A DNA stretch of 64,000 nt from Avibacterium sp. 21-586 (lineage in GTDB: Bacteria > Pseudomonadota > Gammaproteobacteria > Enterobacterales > Pasteurellaceae). The position numbers and the translations under genes were made by a program. Under the pieces are notes generated by a model that saw only the letters and a program-made list of their open reading frames with translations, had not been told where the DNA came from and did no database searches. Below, piece after piece: positions 19,500 through 30,587 of the stretch (position 1 is the stretch's first letter; every line of letters starts with the position of its first letter). Where the stretch lies: the NCBI RefSeq assembly GCF_026226775.1, contig NZ_JAKKOD010000001.1:1490001-1554000 (forward strand), in the 5' to 3' direction.

Positions 19500-19510
19500 C
19501 GCACGCCTTA

Positions 19511-19590
19511 CAGCTACATCATCATTTTCGTTCCTTGCTTCCGCAAGATTGGTAGCTGGTCTTACAGTCGGAGGCTGATTAACCCGTAAG
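19511..19590 (+). promoter_or_regulatory. Structured leader of rpsF, candidate S6:S18 autoregulatory RNA
   Basis: CAGCTAC (19511-19517) pairs with GTAGCTG (19552-19558), enclosing a hairpin CTTGC-TTCC-GCAAG (19534-19547). Many bacteria carry an rpsF leader motif, with a CCG in the binding region, that is bound by the S6:S18 complex. A CCG is present here at 19541-19543. Assigning this RNA to that family is an inference. Confidence 0.4.
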
Positions 19591-19598
19591 GAGCAGTA

Positions 19599-19976
19599 AT
19601 GCGTCACTACGAAATCGTGTTTATGGTTCATCCGGACCAAAGCGAACAAGTACCAGCGATGATTGAGCGCTATACCAATTCTGTTAAAGAAGCGGGCGGT
19701 CAAATCCATCGTTTAGAAGATTGGGGTCGCCGTCAATTAGCTTACCCAATCAACAAATTACACAAAGCACACTATGTGCTAATGAATGTAGAAGCGCCTC
19801 AAGAAGTCATCGACGAGCTAGAAACAACTTTCCGTTACAACGACGCAGTTCTTCGTAACGCAATTATTCGTACTAAGCACGCCGTAACAGAAGCGTCCCC
19901 AATGGTTAAAGCACGCGAAGAGCGTAAACCTTTAGCTGAAGTTGAAAACAACGATTTTGAGGATGCTGAAGAGTAA
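19599..19976 (+). CDS. rpsF: 30S ribosomal protein S6
   Basis: 125 residues. It binds S18 on the platform of the small subunit. The N-terminus [19 protein letters not shown] and the block [28 protein letters not shown] are typical. The acidic tail ends DFEDAEE. AAGGAG lies 7 nt before the ATG. First gene of the rpsF-priB-rpsR-rplI operon; its end overlaps priB by 14 nt. Confidence 0.98.
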   Translation: MRHYEIVFMVHPDQSEQVPAMIERYTNSVKEAGGQIHRLEDWGRRQLAYPINKLHKAHYVLMNVEAPQEVIDELETTFRYNDAVLRNAIIRTKHAVTEASPMVKAREERKPLAEVENNDFEDAEE

Positions 19977-20289
19977 TTCAAAGATTGATAATCGCTTCTC
20001 ATTGATTGGTCAAGTCAGTGACTTTCCCAAACGAAGCAAAAGCCCTAACGGGATTGAACATTGTCGCTTTTATTTAGAACATCGTTCTGAACAACAAGAG
20101 GCAGGATTGCCCCGCCAAGCGTGGTGTAAAATTGCAATTCAAGTTAGTGGCCATCAGTTAATTGCAAAAACTCAAAGCATTACGGTCGGCAGTAATTTAT
20201 TGATTGTGGGGTTTATCACTTCACACAAATCTGCAAATGGTTTAAGTCAATTAGTATTACACGCCGAGCAAATCGAATTTATAGATTAG
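19963..20289 (+). CDS. priB: Primosomal replication protein PriB
   Basis: 108 residues, single-stranded DNA-binding OB fold that acts with PriA and DnaT in replication restart. Matches PriB along its length ([45 protein letters not shown]). The start at ATG 19963 gives [13 protein letters not shown], as in Haemophilus PriB as I recall it, and overlaps rpsF by 14 nt, so translation is probably coupled. Its place between rpsF and rpsR is the standard arrangement. Confidence 0.93.
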   Translation: MLKSNSKIDNRFSLIGQVSDFPKRSKSPNGIEHCRFYLEHRSEQQEAGLPRQAWCKIAIQVSGHQLIAKTQSITVGSNLLIVGFITSHKSANGLSQLVLHAEQIEFID

Positions 20290-20526
<237 letters not shown>

Positions 20527-20543
20527 TTAAGGAGAATACGGTA

Positions 20544-20993
20544 ATGCAAGTAATTCTTTTAGATAAAGTTGTTCACCTTGGTAACGTAGGTGATCAAGTT
20601 AATGTTAAATCTGGTTATGCACGTAACTTCCTAATCCCACAAGGGAAAGCAGTTATGGCAACTAAAGCTAACATTGAATATTTTGAAGCACGTCGTGCAG
20701 AATTAGAAGAAAAAGCAGCGAAAGCACTTGTGGCAGCAAAAGATCGCGCAGAGCGTCTTGAAGCTCTTGAGTCTGTAACCATCGCAAGTAAAGCAGGTGA
20801 TGAAGGCCGTTTATTCGGTTCTATCGGTACTCGTGATATTGCTGATGCAATCACAGCTCGTGGTGTTGAAGTAGCGAAAAGCGAAGTTCGTTTACCAAAT
20901 GGTTTAATCCGTACCACAGGTGAACACGAAGTTCGTTTCCAACTTCATGGTGAAGTATTTGCAACCTTACGTCTTATCGTAGTTGCTGAATAA
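20544..20993 (+). CDS. rplI: 50S ribosomal protein L9
   Basis: 149 residues, full length. N-domain [32 protein letters not shown], long connecting helix with [17 protein letters not shown]-like charge pattern, and C-domain [13 protein letters not shown]. Last gene of the operon, followed by a terminator. Confidence 0.98.
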   Translation: MQVILLDKVVHLGNVGDQVNVKSGYARNFLIPQGKAVMATKANIEYFEARRAELEEKAAKALVAAKDRAERLEALESVTIASKAGDEGRLFGSIGTRDIADAITARGVEVAKSEVRLPNGLIRTTGEHEVRFQLHGEVFATLRLIVVAE

Positions 20994-21013
20994 TCACAGC
21001 TTTTTATAAGATA

Positions 21014-21039
21014 AAAAACCCAGCATGCGCTGGGTTTTT
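21014..21039 (+). terminator. Terminator of the rpsF-rplI operon
   Basis: AAAAACCCAGC and GCTGGGTTTTT form a near-perfect hairpin with a 4-nt loop and a T-run. Confidence 0.9.
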
Positions 21040-21185
21040 GTTTGTAAGCGTATTTTATTCCCTTGTTGTTTCAAAAATAATAATGATAAAAAACACTTTG
21101 CCTAAAATATCCCCGATTCTTTCCTTGCTTTCCCTTTCCTGCAATGTCAAACTTACAGCAATCTATGCCTTATAAGGAAATCATT

Positions 21186-23588
21186 ATGGCTAAAAAAATA
21201 ACAAAAAAAACCACCGCACTTTCCGATCCAAATTATCAGCAGGAATTAAAAAAATATAGCAACCCTGTACCAAGCCGTGAGTTTATTCTCAACATCATTC
21301 GTGATCATAATGCGCCAATGTCAAAAGAAGAATTATATGCCGTTTTGGCGATTCACGATGAAGAACGCCAAGAAGCAATGCGTCGCCGTTTACGCGCAAT
21401 GGAAAATGAAGGGCAACTTGTTTTTACCAAGCGTAAACGTTATGCCTTGTCAGAAAAATTAGACTTAATCAAAGGAATGGTGATTGGGCATAAAGAAGGC
21501 TATGGCTTTTTACAAGTAGAGGGGGTAAAGCAAGATTTATTTATTCCTAATGGACAAATGAAGCAAGTTATGCACGGTGATTATGTCCTTGCACAGCCAA
21601 GTGGCTTTGATCGCAAAGGGCGTCAAGAAGTGCGCATTGTGCGTTTACTTGAAGGACGCAAAAAGCATATTGTAGGCCGTTTCTTTTTAGAAGAAGGAAT
21701 TGGCTACGTTGTGCCTGATGACAGCCGAATCAATCGTGATATTTTGATCCCAAATGAATATCGCCACGGCGCACGAATGGGGCAAGTTGTGGTAGTGGAA
21801 CTCAAACCGCGCACGGCAATGTTTACTCGCCCTGTGGGAATGATTATTGAAGTGTTGGGCGAAAATATGGCAAAAGGAATGGAAACCGAAATCGCCATTC
21901 GCAATCACGATATTCCGCACGTTTTCCCAAGTGCGGTGCAAAAACAAGTAAACAAATTCACTGAAGAAGTGCCAGAAGCGGCAAAAAAAGGACGGGTGGA
22001 TTTACGCCAACTTCCTTTAGTTACCATTGATGGTGAAGATGCACGAGATTTTGATGATGCGGTGTATTGCCAACGCACTGAAAAAGGTGGCTGGAAACTT
22101 TGGGTTGCCATTGCCGATGTGAGCTACTATGTTCGCCTGCGCACCGCACTCGATAACGAAGCTTATAATCGCGGAAACTCAGTGTATTTCCCAAATCGTG
22201 TTGTGCCAATGTTGCCAGAAGTGCTATCTAATGGCTTGTGTTCGCTCAACCCTCAGGTAGATCGTTTATGTATGGTCTGTGAACTTAGCATTTCACCAAA
22301 AGGCAAGATGACTGATTATCGTTTTTACGAAGCGGTAATGAATTCTCACGCACGCTTAACCTACACCAAAGTGGCGCGCATTTTGGAAGGCGATGAAGAA
22401 TTACAACAGCGTTATGCACCCCTTGTTCCTCATTTACAAGAATTGCATTATCTTTATCAAGCCTTGGTAAACGCTCGTCAGCAACGTGGTGCAATTGATT
22501 TTGAAACCATCGAAAGCAAATTTGTGTTTAATGAAATGGGGCGCATTGAACGCATTGAGCCAGTGGTGCGTAATGATGCCCATAAAATCATTGAAGAATG
22601 TATGATTTTAGCCAATATTGCAGCTGCGAATTTTATGGAAACCCACAATGAACCTGCATTATACCGTATTCACGCTGGGCCAAGTGAAGAAAAACTCAGT
22701 GCTTTCCGTGCCTATCTCGCAGAACAAGGGTTAAGTCTAGGCGGTGGTGCGAAGCCAACCACAGAAGATTACGCCAAATTACTGGTACAAGTGAAAGAGC
22801 GCCCTGATCACGAACTTATCCAAACCATGTTGCTACGCTCTCTCAGTCAAGCGATTTATTCCCCTGATAATATTGGACATTTTGGCTTAGCGTTAGAGCA
22901 ATATGCGCATTTCACCTCGCCAATTCGCCGTTATCCCGATTTAACTTTACATCGTGGAATCAAATACTTACTGGCTAAGTTGCAAGGTTCAAAACGCAAA
23001 ACTACGGATTCAGGTGGTTATCATTATTCCTTTGATGAAACGGATAACCTAGGTGAACATTGTTCAATGACCGAACGTCGTGCTGATGACGCAACTCGCG
23101 AAGTAGCCGATTGGCTTAAATGTGAATATATGCAAGATCACGTCGGCGAAGAATTTACCGGTGTGATTTCTGCCGTAACAGGCTTTGGCTTATTTGTGCG
23201 TTTAGATGATTTGTTCATTGACGGGCTTGTGCATATTTCAACCTTGGATAATGACTATTACCAATTTGATGTAAATCGTCAGCAATTAATCGGTGAAAAC
23301 AGCGGACGGATTTATCGTTTAGGCGATAAAGTTGAAGTGCGCGTAGAAGCCGTTAGTCTTGAACAGCGTCAAGTGGATTTCTCTCTCATTAGCACTGAGC
23401 GCAAGCCACGACGCGAGGGCAAAACCGCCAAAGATAAAGCGAAAAAAGGCTTCCGCTATGCAGAAAGCGCGAAAAAACAAAAAGAGAAATCCGCCACTAA
23501 ATCAACAAAAAAAGTGAAAAACAAAAGTGCGGTGAAAAATTCAGAAATTTCTGCTAAGAAAAATAAGCGTAAATCGCACCGCACTTAG
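21186..23588 (+). CDS. rnr: Ribonuclease R
   Basis: 800 residues. 3'-to-5' exoribonuclease that degrades structured RNA and takes part in RNA quality control. Domains in order: N-terminal helix-turn-helix and cold-shock domains (about 20-230), RNB catalytic domain with the [13 protein letters not shown] acidic cluster (about 275-600), S1 domain ([17 protein letters not shown], about 655-735), and a Lys-rich tail. ATG 21186, after AAGGA, is chosen; an upstream in-frame start lacks a Shine-Dalgarno. Two inverted uptake signals (23525, 23578) lie in the coding tail, which may explain the basic repeat-like end. Followed by rlmB, as in E. coli. Confidence 0.95.
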   Translation: MAKKITKKTTALSDPNYQQELKKYSNPVPSREFILNIIRDHNAPMSKEELYAVLAIHDEERQEAMRRRLRAMENEGQLVFTKRKRYALSEKLDLIKGMVIGHKEGYGFLQVEGVKQDLFIPNGQMKQVMHGDYVLAQPSGFDRKGRQEVRIVRLLEGRKKHIVGRFFLEEGIGYVVPDDSRINRDILIPNEYRHGARMGQVVVVELKPRTAMFTRPVGMIIEVLGENMAKGMETEIAIRNHDIPHVFPSAVQKQVNKFTEEVPEAAKKGRVDLRQLPLVTIDGEDARDFDDAVYCQRTEKGGWKLWVAIADVSYYVRLRTALDNEAYNRGNSVYFPNRVVPMLPEVLSNGLCSLNPQVDRLCMVCELSISPKGKMTDYRFYEAVMNSHARLTYTKVARILEGDEELQQRYAPLVPHLQELHYLYQALVNARQQRGAIDFETIESKFVFNEMGRIERIEPVVRNDAHKIIEECMILANIAAANFMETHNEPALYRIHAGPSEEKLSAFRAYLAEQGLSLGGGAKPTTEDYAKLLVQVKERPDHELIQTMLLRSLSQAIYSPDNIGHFGLALEQYAHFTSPIRRYPDLTLHRGIKYLLAKLQGSKRKTTDSGGYHYSFDETDNLGEHCSMTERRADDATREVADWLKCEYMQDHVGEEFTGVISAVTGFGLFVRLDDLFIDGLVHISTLDNDYYQFDVNRQQLIGENSGRIYRLGDKVEVRVEAVSLEQRQVDFSLISTERKPRREGKTAKDKAKKGFRYAESAKKQKEKSATKSTKKVKNKSAVKNSEISAKKNKRKSHRT

Positions 23589-23705
23589 TCAAAATGCACT
23601 TGCAAAAGAATATTGCAAGAAGCTCGCTTTGCGAAAAACTGGCGGAAGGACGGCAAACAAGCGTATAATTCCGCCTTATTTTATGTATCAATGTAAAGGA
23701 TAACA

Positions 23706-24446
23706 ATGTCTGAAAATATTTATGGAATCCACGCGGTGAATGCGTTTTTGGCAAATGCACCTGAACGCTTGATTGAGGTTTATGTGCTAAAAGGGCGTGA
23801 AGATAAACGCTTACAGCCTGTTCTCAATACGCTTTATCAGCTTGGTATTTCTGTGCAATTCCTTAACCGCGAAACGTTGGATAAAAAAGCCAATGGCGAA
23901 GTGCATCAAGGGATCATTGCCCGCGTGCAACCTGCCAAAGAATTAAATGAAAATGATCTGGATCGCATTTTACGCGAGCAGCAAAATCCTCTTGTATTGG
24001 TGCTAGATGGCGTAACCGATCCGCATAATCTCGGGGCGTGTTTGCGTACTGCGGATGCAGCAGGCGTGTGTGCGGTGATTGTGCCAAAAGATAAATCTGC
24101 ACAGCTCAATGCTACCGCACGCAAAGTGGCTTGTGGTGCAGCAGAAGTGGTGCCATTAATTCGTGTAACCAATTTAGCGCGTACTTTAAGAGAGTTACAA
24201 CAGCATTATAATATGTGGGTGGTGGGCACTGCTGGGGAAGCAGCAGAAACCTTATACCAAAGTAAATTAACAGGATCGCTCGCCTTAGTAATGGGGGCAG
24301 AAGGGGACGGAATGCGCCGCTTAACCCGCGAAACTTGCGATCAGTTGGTGAGTATTCCAATGGCAGGCACCGTATCTTCCTTAAATGTATCTGTTGCTAC
24401 TGGGGTCTGTTTATTTGAGATAGCAAGACAACGTTTATTAGGGTGA
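23706..24446 (+). CDS. rlmB: 23S rRNA (guanosine-2'-O)-methyltransferase RlmB
   Basis: 246 residues, SpoU/TrmH-family knotted methyltransferase. It methylates the 2'-hydroxyl of G2251 in the peptidyl-transferase loop. N-terminal substrate-binding domain [11 protein letters not shown], then the SPOUT motifs [34 protein letters not shown] and [16 protein letters not shown]. It is downstream of rnr in the same direction. Confidence 0.95.
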   Translation: MSENIYGIHAVNAFLANAPERLIEVYVLKGREDKRLQPVLNTLYQLGISVQFLNRETLDKKANGEVHQGIIARVQPAKELNENDLDRILREQQNPLVLVLDGVTDPHNLGACLRTADAAGVCAVIVPKDKSAQLNATARKVACGAAEVVPLIRVTNLARTLRELQQHYNMWVVGTAGEAAETLYQSKLTGSLALVMGAEGDGMRRLTRETCDQLVSIPMAGTVSSLNVSVATGVCLFEIARQRLLG

Positions 24447-24556
24447 TAATAAAAAATGGTATTTTTTGTTAGTTTAATAAAAGTTTATAGCAAGCATTAT
24501 TCCAATGTAATAATGCGCTTTGATATGCATAAATGATAAAAGAAATGGAGGATATA

Positions 24557-25549
24557 ATGAAAATTTTACTATCTATTTTGCTTTTGTTATTGACTCCCCC
24601 CTCTTTAATGGCTGAACAATTTTTGAATACTCGAAATGACTATCCTTGGGAACGATTATTTACAGTATGTTTTTTAACAAGTTCTTTTGTTGAGATGAAG
24701 TTGCCTGAAAAGGCAAATTATTGTTATAAGCTTGAACAGAATTCACTAGATAGAGGATTGAACCGTAGTTATAGGTTGTTTTTAGGTGAAATTGATCTAG
24801 TTTCTCGAAAATATTTTAAATCTGTTCAAAGGGCTTGGATTACATATAGGGATCGCTATTTTCAATTTCTCAATTCGCTATGCTCGGAAAAACAATCTAT
24901 TAATGATCATTGTGATGGAGATAATTCAGAAATTAATCGGCTAAAAGCAAAATTTATAGAGCAACAAGTACTTCGTTTAAGTGATTTTATTCAGCAAGGC
25001 GGACTAGCAGATTCTATCAATATGTTAGATTATCTCACTGATAATGAGCTTCGCGAATGGAATTTTGAACCACAGGAATTGCGAGTGTTTTTGAAAAAAT
25101 ATCCAGCATTAGTTAGTGAAAGAATCCATCCTTTGGTACATGATGATAGTGCATTTTTATCAGAAGAACATAAAAGGAGAGCGAGTTTACACGTTAGGCA
25201 TGCATATTTTTATGAACAAGAGCAAGCAATGAATGCTGAGGTTTCTCATTTGAATGGTTTAATTGAAGAAGAGCTATATTCTGATCAGTTAGAATTATTT
25301 AATAATACAAAGAAAGCTTATTATCATTTTCAACAAACATTTAAGGCGTATATGGAAAGGATTGTATGCGATTCTCAGTTTTGTGATGCAACTTTAGCTA
25401 TCAAACTTAATAAAGTTATACTGGATAGAATTGACGTGTTGGAAATGCTTATTCTCTCTCAATTTTATATAGGGCCACAAGAATTATATTATCAAGATAG
25501 AGAGAGACGCTTTAACAATATTCATTTGGGAGATTGGGATTATGAGTAA
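24557..25549 (+). CDS. Secreted protein of unknown function
   Basis: 330 residues I do not recognise. It has a clear Sec signal peptide (residues 1-22, cleavage after LMA) and a strong GGAGGA Shine-Dalgarno before ATG 24557. The mature part is mostly helical and rich in Glu, Tyr and Leu, with cysteines near residues 40, 56, 118, 127, 281 and 286 that could form disulfides. Segments such as AWITYRDRYFQFLNSLC and AYYHFQQTFKAYMERIVCD loosely recall LprI-type (DUF1311) helices; this is only a hint. It is more AT-rich than its neighbours, has no uptake signal and stands alone between rlmB and a terminator, so it may be lineage-specific. Confidence 0.7.
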   Translation: MKILLSILLLLLTPPSLMAEQFLNTRNDYPWERLFTVCFLTSSFVEMKLPEKANYCYKLEQNSLDRGLNRSYRLFLGEIDLVSRKYFKSVQRAWITYRDRYFQFLNSLCSEKQSINDHCDGDNSEINRLKAKFIEQQVLRLSDFIQQGGLADSINMLDYLTDNELREWNFEPQELRVFLKKYPALVSERIHPLVHDDSAFLSEEHKRRASLHVRHAYFYEQEQAMNAEVSHLNGLIEEELYSDQLELFNNTKKAYYHFQQTFKAYMERIVCDSQFCDATLAIKLNKVILDRIDVLEMLILSQFYIGPQELYYQDRERRFNNIHLGDWDYE

Positions 25550-25644
25550 TGAGCATTGTGTAAAAGTAGTAATGCATAAAATATCGGAATCTGCAGACTA
25601 ATTAATCCCTATTGTAGTATTTAGTATAGTAAGATCTTAGTAAA

Positions 25645-25672
25645 AAGGAAGGATTGCTCCTTCCTTATTTTT
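25645..25672. terminator. Terminator between the secreted protein gene and obgE
   Basis: AAGGAAGGA and TCCTTCCTT with a TTGC loop, flanked by A-run and T-run, between convergent genes. It can act in both directions. Confidence 0.88.
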
Positions 25673-25690
25673 TATATTAAAGATGTTAAA

Positions 25691-26872
<1,182 letters not shown>

Positions 26873-27793
26873 CTATTTCTTATTCTTTATAAATTTGTGT
26901 CCAATTGCTGAGAACATTGCACCAAGCACCACTACTAATGCTCCAATATAGCTTAGGCTGTTGAGCGCTGGCGCAGAGAAATCTTGCGGATAGATCGCGT
27001 GGAGCAAATGGGAAAAAGCAATGGTAAATAATGGCACAAGCGTTACAACAACGCTCACTTTTGCCACTTCCCAGTGGTTTAAGGCTTCGGCATACGCGCC
27101 GTAGCCGATCAATGTATTTAAACAACAGTAAATAAAACAAGCTAAGGTTAAACCACTTAGCCCCTGTACTTGCGAAACCTGTGCAAAGGGGGTAAATACG
27201 ATTGCACAACCAAAATAAAACATTAATAGTACTTGTTGGGCTGTGAATTGACGTAGCATCAACTTTTGTGCCACCCCATAAGCGACCCAAATTAATGCAG
27301 CGCAGACGCTTAATAACACTCCAATTAAATACCCATTCAGTTGGGTAAATTCACTGAGTTTGTCATTAAAAAATAGCGCTAAACCGATAATTAAAATTAT
27401 CAGCCCAATTTTTTGGTGTAAACCTAACCGCTCTTTGAAAACAATCACGCCACAAATCAGCATTGCAAAGGATGAAAGGTGGATAAAAATCTGTACCACC
27501 GAAGGTTCAATAAATTGTAATGAGGTATTAAATAAAGAGAAATTGCCGGAAAGCCCGATGATGCCACAAAGTAGTAAGCCTACATAATAACGGTTAAGCT
27601 GTGAGAGTTTCGGCAATTTTTTGCGTAATCCTAAAAAGAGTAGCAGCGCAGAACTTGCCACAATAAAGCGATACCAAACAATCGTTTGTGGTGTCATTAC
27701 ATTTAACACTTGCTTTAACGCAATAGGTAGTGAACCCCAAGCCATTGCTGTGATTAAGGCAAATATAAATCCTAATAGGGGTTGTTGTTTCAT
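26873..27793 (-). CDS. EamA-family (DMT superfamily) permease
   Basis: 306 residues with about ten membrane helices in two EamA repeats (residues about 6-140 and 150-297). Such proteins export or import small metabolites; the substrate is unknown. It is only 9 bp upstream of obgE, so the two are probably co-transcribed. Haemophilus has a permease at the same place between rpmA and obg, as I recall. A good ribosome binding site (AGGAGC) precedes the ATG. Confidence 0.85.
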   Translation of the reverse strand: MKQQPLLGFIFALITAMAWGSLPIALKQVLNVMTPQTIVWYRFIVASSALLLFLGLRKKLPKLSQLNRYYVGLLLCGIIGLSGNFSLFNTSLQFIEPSVVQIFIHLSSFAMLICGVIVFKERLGLHQKIGLIILIIGLALFFNDKLSEFTQLNGYLIGVLLSVCAALIWVAYGVAQKLMLRQFTAQQVLLMFYFGCAIVFTPFAQVSQVQGLSGLTLACFIYCCLNTLIGYGAYAEALNHWEVAKVSVVVTLVPLFTIAFSHLLHAIYPQDFSAPALNSLSYIGALVVVLGAMFSAIGHKFIKNKK

Positions 27794-27930
27794 TACATTT
27801 GCTCCTTAATCTGAGCGATGTTCTCTTTTATCTTTTGTGCGGTTCAAATTGCTATATGTGGACAGCTTTGGCAATGTCTATATTGACACACAAAATTTTT
27901 GAAATGATCTGGATTATATAGGCTAATAAC

Positions 27931-27956
27931 AAAAAAGCCCCACAAAACTGTGAGGC
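27931..27956 (-). terminator. Terminator after rpmA
   Basis: On the minus strand, GCCTCACA and TGTGGGGC pair (one G-T) around a 4-nt loop and are followed by six T. It separates the ribosomal pair from the permease and obgE, at least in part. Confidence 0.8.
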
Positions 27957-27980
27957 ATTCTATTCTGTTTATTTGTAAAA

Positions 27981-28238
<258 letters not shown>

Positions 28239-28258
28239 CTACTTGATCTCCTCTGAAA

Positions 28259-28570
28259 TTATGCTTGAATCCCAGTGATTTTCACTTCTGTGAACCACTG
28301 ACGATGACCTTGTTGTTTACGGCTGTGTTTACGACGACGGAATTTAACGATCTTAACTTTATCGCCACGACCGTGTGAAACCACTTCAGCCACTACTTTC
28401 GCACCAGCAACAACTGGCGCACCGATTTTAACATCTTCACCATTAACGACCATTAACACTGAGTCGAATTCAACGCTTTCGCCAGTTGAAACTTCAAGTT
28501 TCTCTAAACGAACAACTTGACCTTCACTTACTCGGTGTTGTTTACCGCCACTTTGGAAAACTGCGTACAT
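28259..28570 (-). CDS. rplU: 50S ribosomal protein L21
   Basis: 103 residues, full length ([20 protein letters not shown] ... [23 protein letters not shown]). First gene of rplU-rpmA, divergent from ispB; the 235-bp gap must hold both promoters, though I could not assign them with confidence. Confidence 0.98.
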   Translation of the reverse strand: MYAVFQSGGKQHRVSEGQVVRLEKLEVSTGESVEFDSVLMVVNGEDVKIGAPVVAGAKVVAEVVSHGRGDKVKIVKFRRRKHSRKQQGHRQWFTEVKITGIQA

Positions 28571-28805
28571 AAATACTCCGCTATACGTTGTGCCTTAATG
28601 TATAATTCATTGAGCACATCAAAATTTATATAAATAGGTCGCAAATTCTACGGAAAAACAAACCTGATAGCAAGAATTTATTTGCAAGAAGATAAAAAAA
28701 TTTAGATTTATGCGGGTTTGATTTCAGAAAGCTAAGAAAATCAGGTAAAATCAACCGCACTTTAGGCAATGGTAGACATTCACGATGATAGATAAACGCA
28801 ATCTT

Positions 28806-29777
28806 ATGGATATAAATTCCATCCAAATGCTAATTAGTGAGGATATGCAGAAAGTGAATGCCAAAATTTTGGCACAACTTAATTCTGATGTTCCGCTGAT
28901 TAATCAGCTTGGTTACTACTTAATTCAAAGTGGTGGCAAACGCATTCGCCCGATGCTTGCCGTGTTGGCCGCCAATGCGCTGGGCTATCAAGGGGAAGAG
29001 CATATTAATTGTGCCACCTTCATTGAATTTACCCATACCGCCACCTTATTGCACGATGACGTGGTGGACGAATCAGAAATGCGCCGTGGCAAACCTACTG
29101 CGAATAGTGAATTCGGCAATGCGGCCAGTGTGTTGGTGGGTGATTACATTTATACCCGCTCTTTTCAGCTAATGACGGATACGCACTCGCTGAAAATTCT
29201 AAAAATAATGTCTGATGCCACCAATGTGATTGCGGAAGGGGAAGTTCAACAATTAATGAATATGAACGATCCTGATACCACAGAAGAAAGCTATATGCGT
29301 GTTATTTATAGCAAAACCGCGCGTTTATTTGAGGCCGCAACGCAGTGTTCCGCCATTGTCGCAGGGGCGAGCGAAGCGCAAGAGCTTGCATTGCAACAAT
29401 ACGGACGCTATCTCGGCACCGCATTCCAACTTATTGATGATGTGTTGGATTATCAAGCAGACGCGCAAACCTTAGGCAAAAATATTGGTGATGATCTCGC
29501 TGAAGGCAAACCGACCTTGCCATTATTACACGCAATGCACAGCGGAGATGAAAGCCAATGTCAGCTTATTCGCAATGCCATTGAACAAGGCGGACAACGT
29601 GAAATTTTAAATGATGTGCTCGCCATAATGGCACAATATGGATCCATTGAATACACGATCAACCGTGCACGCCAAGAAGCACAAAAAGCCATTGATGCCA
29701 TTGCCATTTTGCCTGAAAGTGAGTATAAACAAGCGCTGATTTCTTTGGCTTATTTATCAGTGGATAGAACAACCTAA
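28806..29777 (+). CDS. ispB: Octaprenyl diphosphate synthase
   Basis: 323 residues. It makes the polyprenyl side chain of quinones. Both Asp-rich motifs are present (LLHDDVVDESEMRRG and LIDDVLDYQ), along with the GGKRIRPML substrate block. ATG 28806 gives the Haemophilus-like N-terminus MDINSIQMLISEDM; an in-frame ATG 21 nt upstream is an alternative, and neither has a strong Shine-Dalgarno. An uptake signal lies in its promoter region (28754-28762). Confidence 0.94.
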   Translation: MDINSIQMLISEDMQKVNAKILAQLNSDVPLINQLGYYLIQSGGKRIRPMLAVLAANALGYQGEEHINCATFIEFTHTATLLHDDVVDESEMRRGKPTANSEFGNAASVLVGDYIYTRSFQLMTDTHSLKILKIMSDATNVIAEGEVQQLMNMNDPDTTEESYMRVIYSKTARLFEAATQCSAIVAGASEAQELALQQYGRYLGTAFQLIDDVLDYQADAQTLGKNIGDDLAEGKPTLPLLHAMHSGDESQCQLIRNAIEQGGQREILNDVLAIMAQYGSIEYTINRARQEAQKAIDAIAILPESEYKQALISLAYLSVDRTT

Positions 29778-29801
29778 TTTTATTTTTAGCTATTATTGAT
29801 T

Positions 29802-30545
29802 ATGGAACAACAAACCAATCACGAAACAAACAAAAGTGCGGTGGAATTTTCGCAAAAATCGCACCGCACTTCGCGTAAAGCAAAAAAAGATCCGAACGCG
29901 CCTTTTGTGCGTGAAAAATTAACCTTGCCAAATGGACACCAAAAATTACTACTCCATTCTTGCTGCGCCCCTTGCTCAGGTGAAGTGATGGAAGCTATTT
30001 TGGCCTCAGGCATTGAATTTACCATTTATTTCTACAATCCGAATATTCACCCGTTAAAAGAATATTTAATCCGTAAAGAAGAAAATATCCGCTTTGCAGA
30101 AAAATTTGGCATTCCTTTTATTGACGCAGATTATGATCGGCAAAACTGGTTCGATCGTGCGAAAGGAATGGAAAACGAGCCAGAGCGTGGCATTCGCTGC
30201 ACAATGTGCTTTGATATGCGTTTTGAAAAAGCCGCACAATATGCGCACGAAAATGGTTTCCCCGTGTTCACAAGCTGTTTAGGCATTTCTCGCTGGAAAG
30301 ATATGAACCAAATTAACGGCTGCGGACACCGCGCGGCGGCAAAATATGATGATGTGGAATATTGGGATTACAACTGGCGTAAAGGCGGTGGCTCACAACG
30401 AATGATCGAAATCAGCAAACGCGAACGTTTCTATCAACAAGAATATTGCGGCTGCGTTTATTCCTTGCGTGATACCAACAAATGGCGCGAAGCCAACGGC
30501 AGACAAAAAATCGAAATTGGTAAATTGTATTACACCAATGATTAA
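29802..30545 (+). CDS. queH: Epoxyqueuosine reductase QueH
   Basis: 247 residues, DUF208/QueH family, the non-QueG enzyme for the last step of queuosine synthesis in tRNA anticodons. Conserved cysteine blocks [25 protein letters not shown] and YCGCVYS, plus [16 protein letters not shown], match metal and [4Fe-4S] ligands. The first about 35 residues look like a poorly conserved lead-in encoded by two inverted uptake signals (29834-29842 and 29863-29871), giving KSAVEF...[10 protein letters not shown] 29802 is used; an earlier in-frame TTG is less likely. Confidence 0.88.
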   Translation: MEQQTNHETNKSAVEFSQKSHRTSRKAKKDPNAPFVREKLTLPNGHQKLLLHSCCAPCSGEVMEAILASGIEFTIYFYNPNIHPLKEYLIRKEENIRFAEKFGIPFIDADYDRQNWFDRAKGMENEPERGIRCTMCFDMRFEKAAQYAHENGFPVFTSCLGISRWKDMNQINGCGHRAAAKYDDVEYWDYNWRKGGGSQRMIEISKRERFYQQEYCGCVYSLRDTNKWREANGRQKIEIGKLYYTND

Positions 30546-30550
30546 TGAGT

Positions 30551-30580
30551 TAAAGGGATGGTTTTTAAGCCATCCCTTTA
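30551..30580. terminator. Hairpin between convergent queH and sialidase genes
   Basis: TAAAGGGATGG pairs with CCATCCCTTTA around an 8-nt loop. The T-runs are poor, so termination strength is uncertain. Confidence 0.6.
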
Positions 30581-30587
30581 TGGTTTA

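Larger units (their letters stand above)
19222..19598. other. Intergenic region lexA-rpsF (uptake signals, terminator, promoter, leader)
   Basis: 377 bp without a gene. It holds two oppositely oriented uptake signals (19266-19274 and 19351-19359), a lexA terminator (19377-19399), the rpsF promoter (19472-19499) and a structured leader (19511-19590). No open reading frame with a ribosome binding site was seen. Confidence 0.8.
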
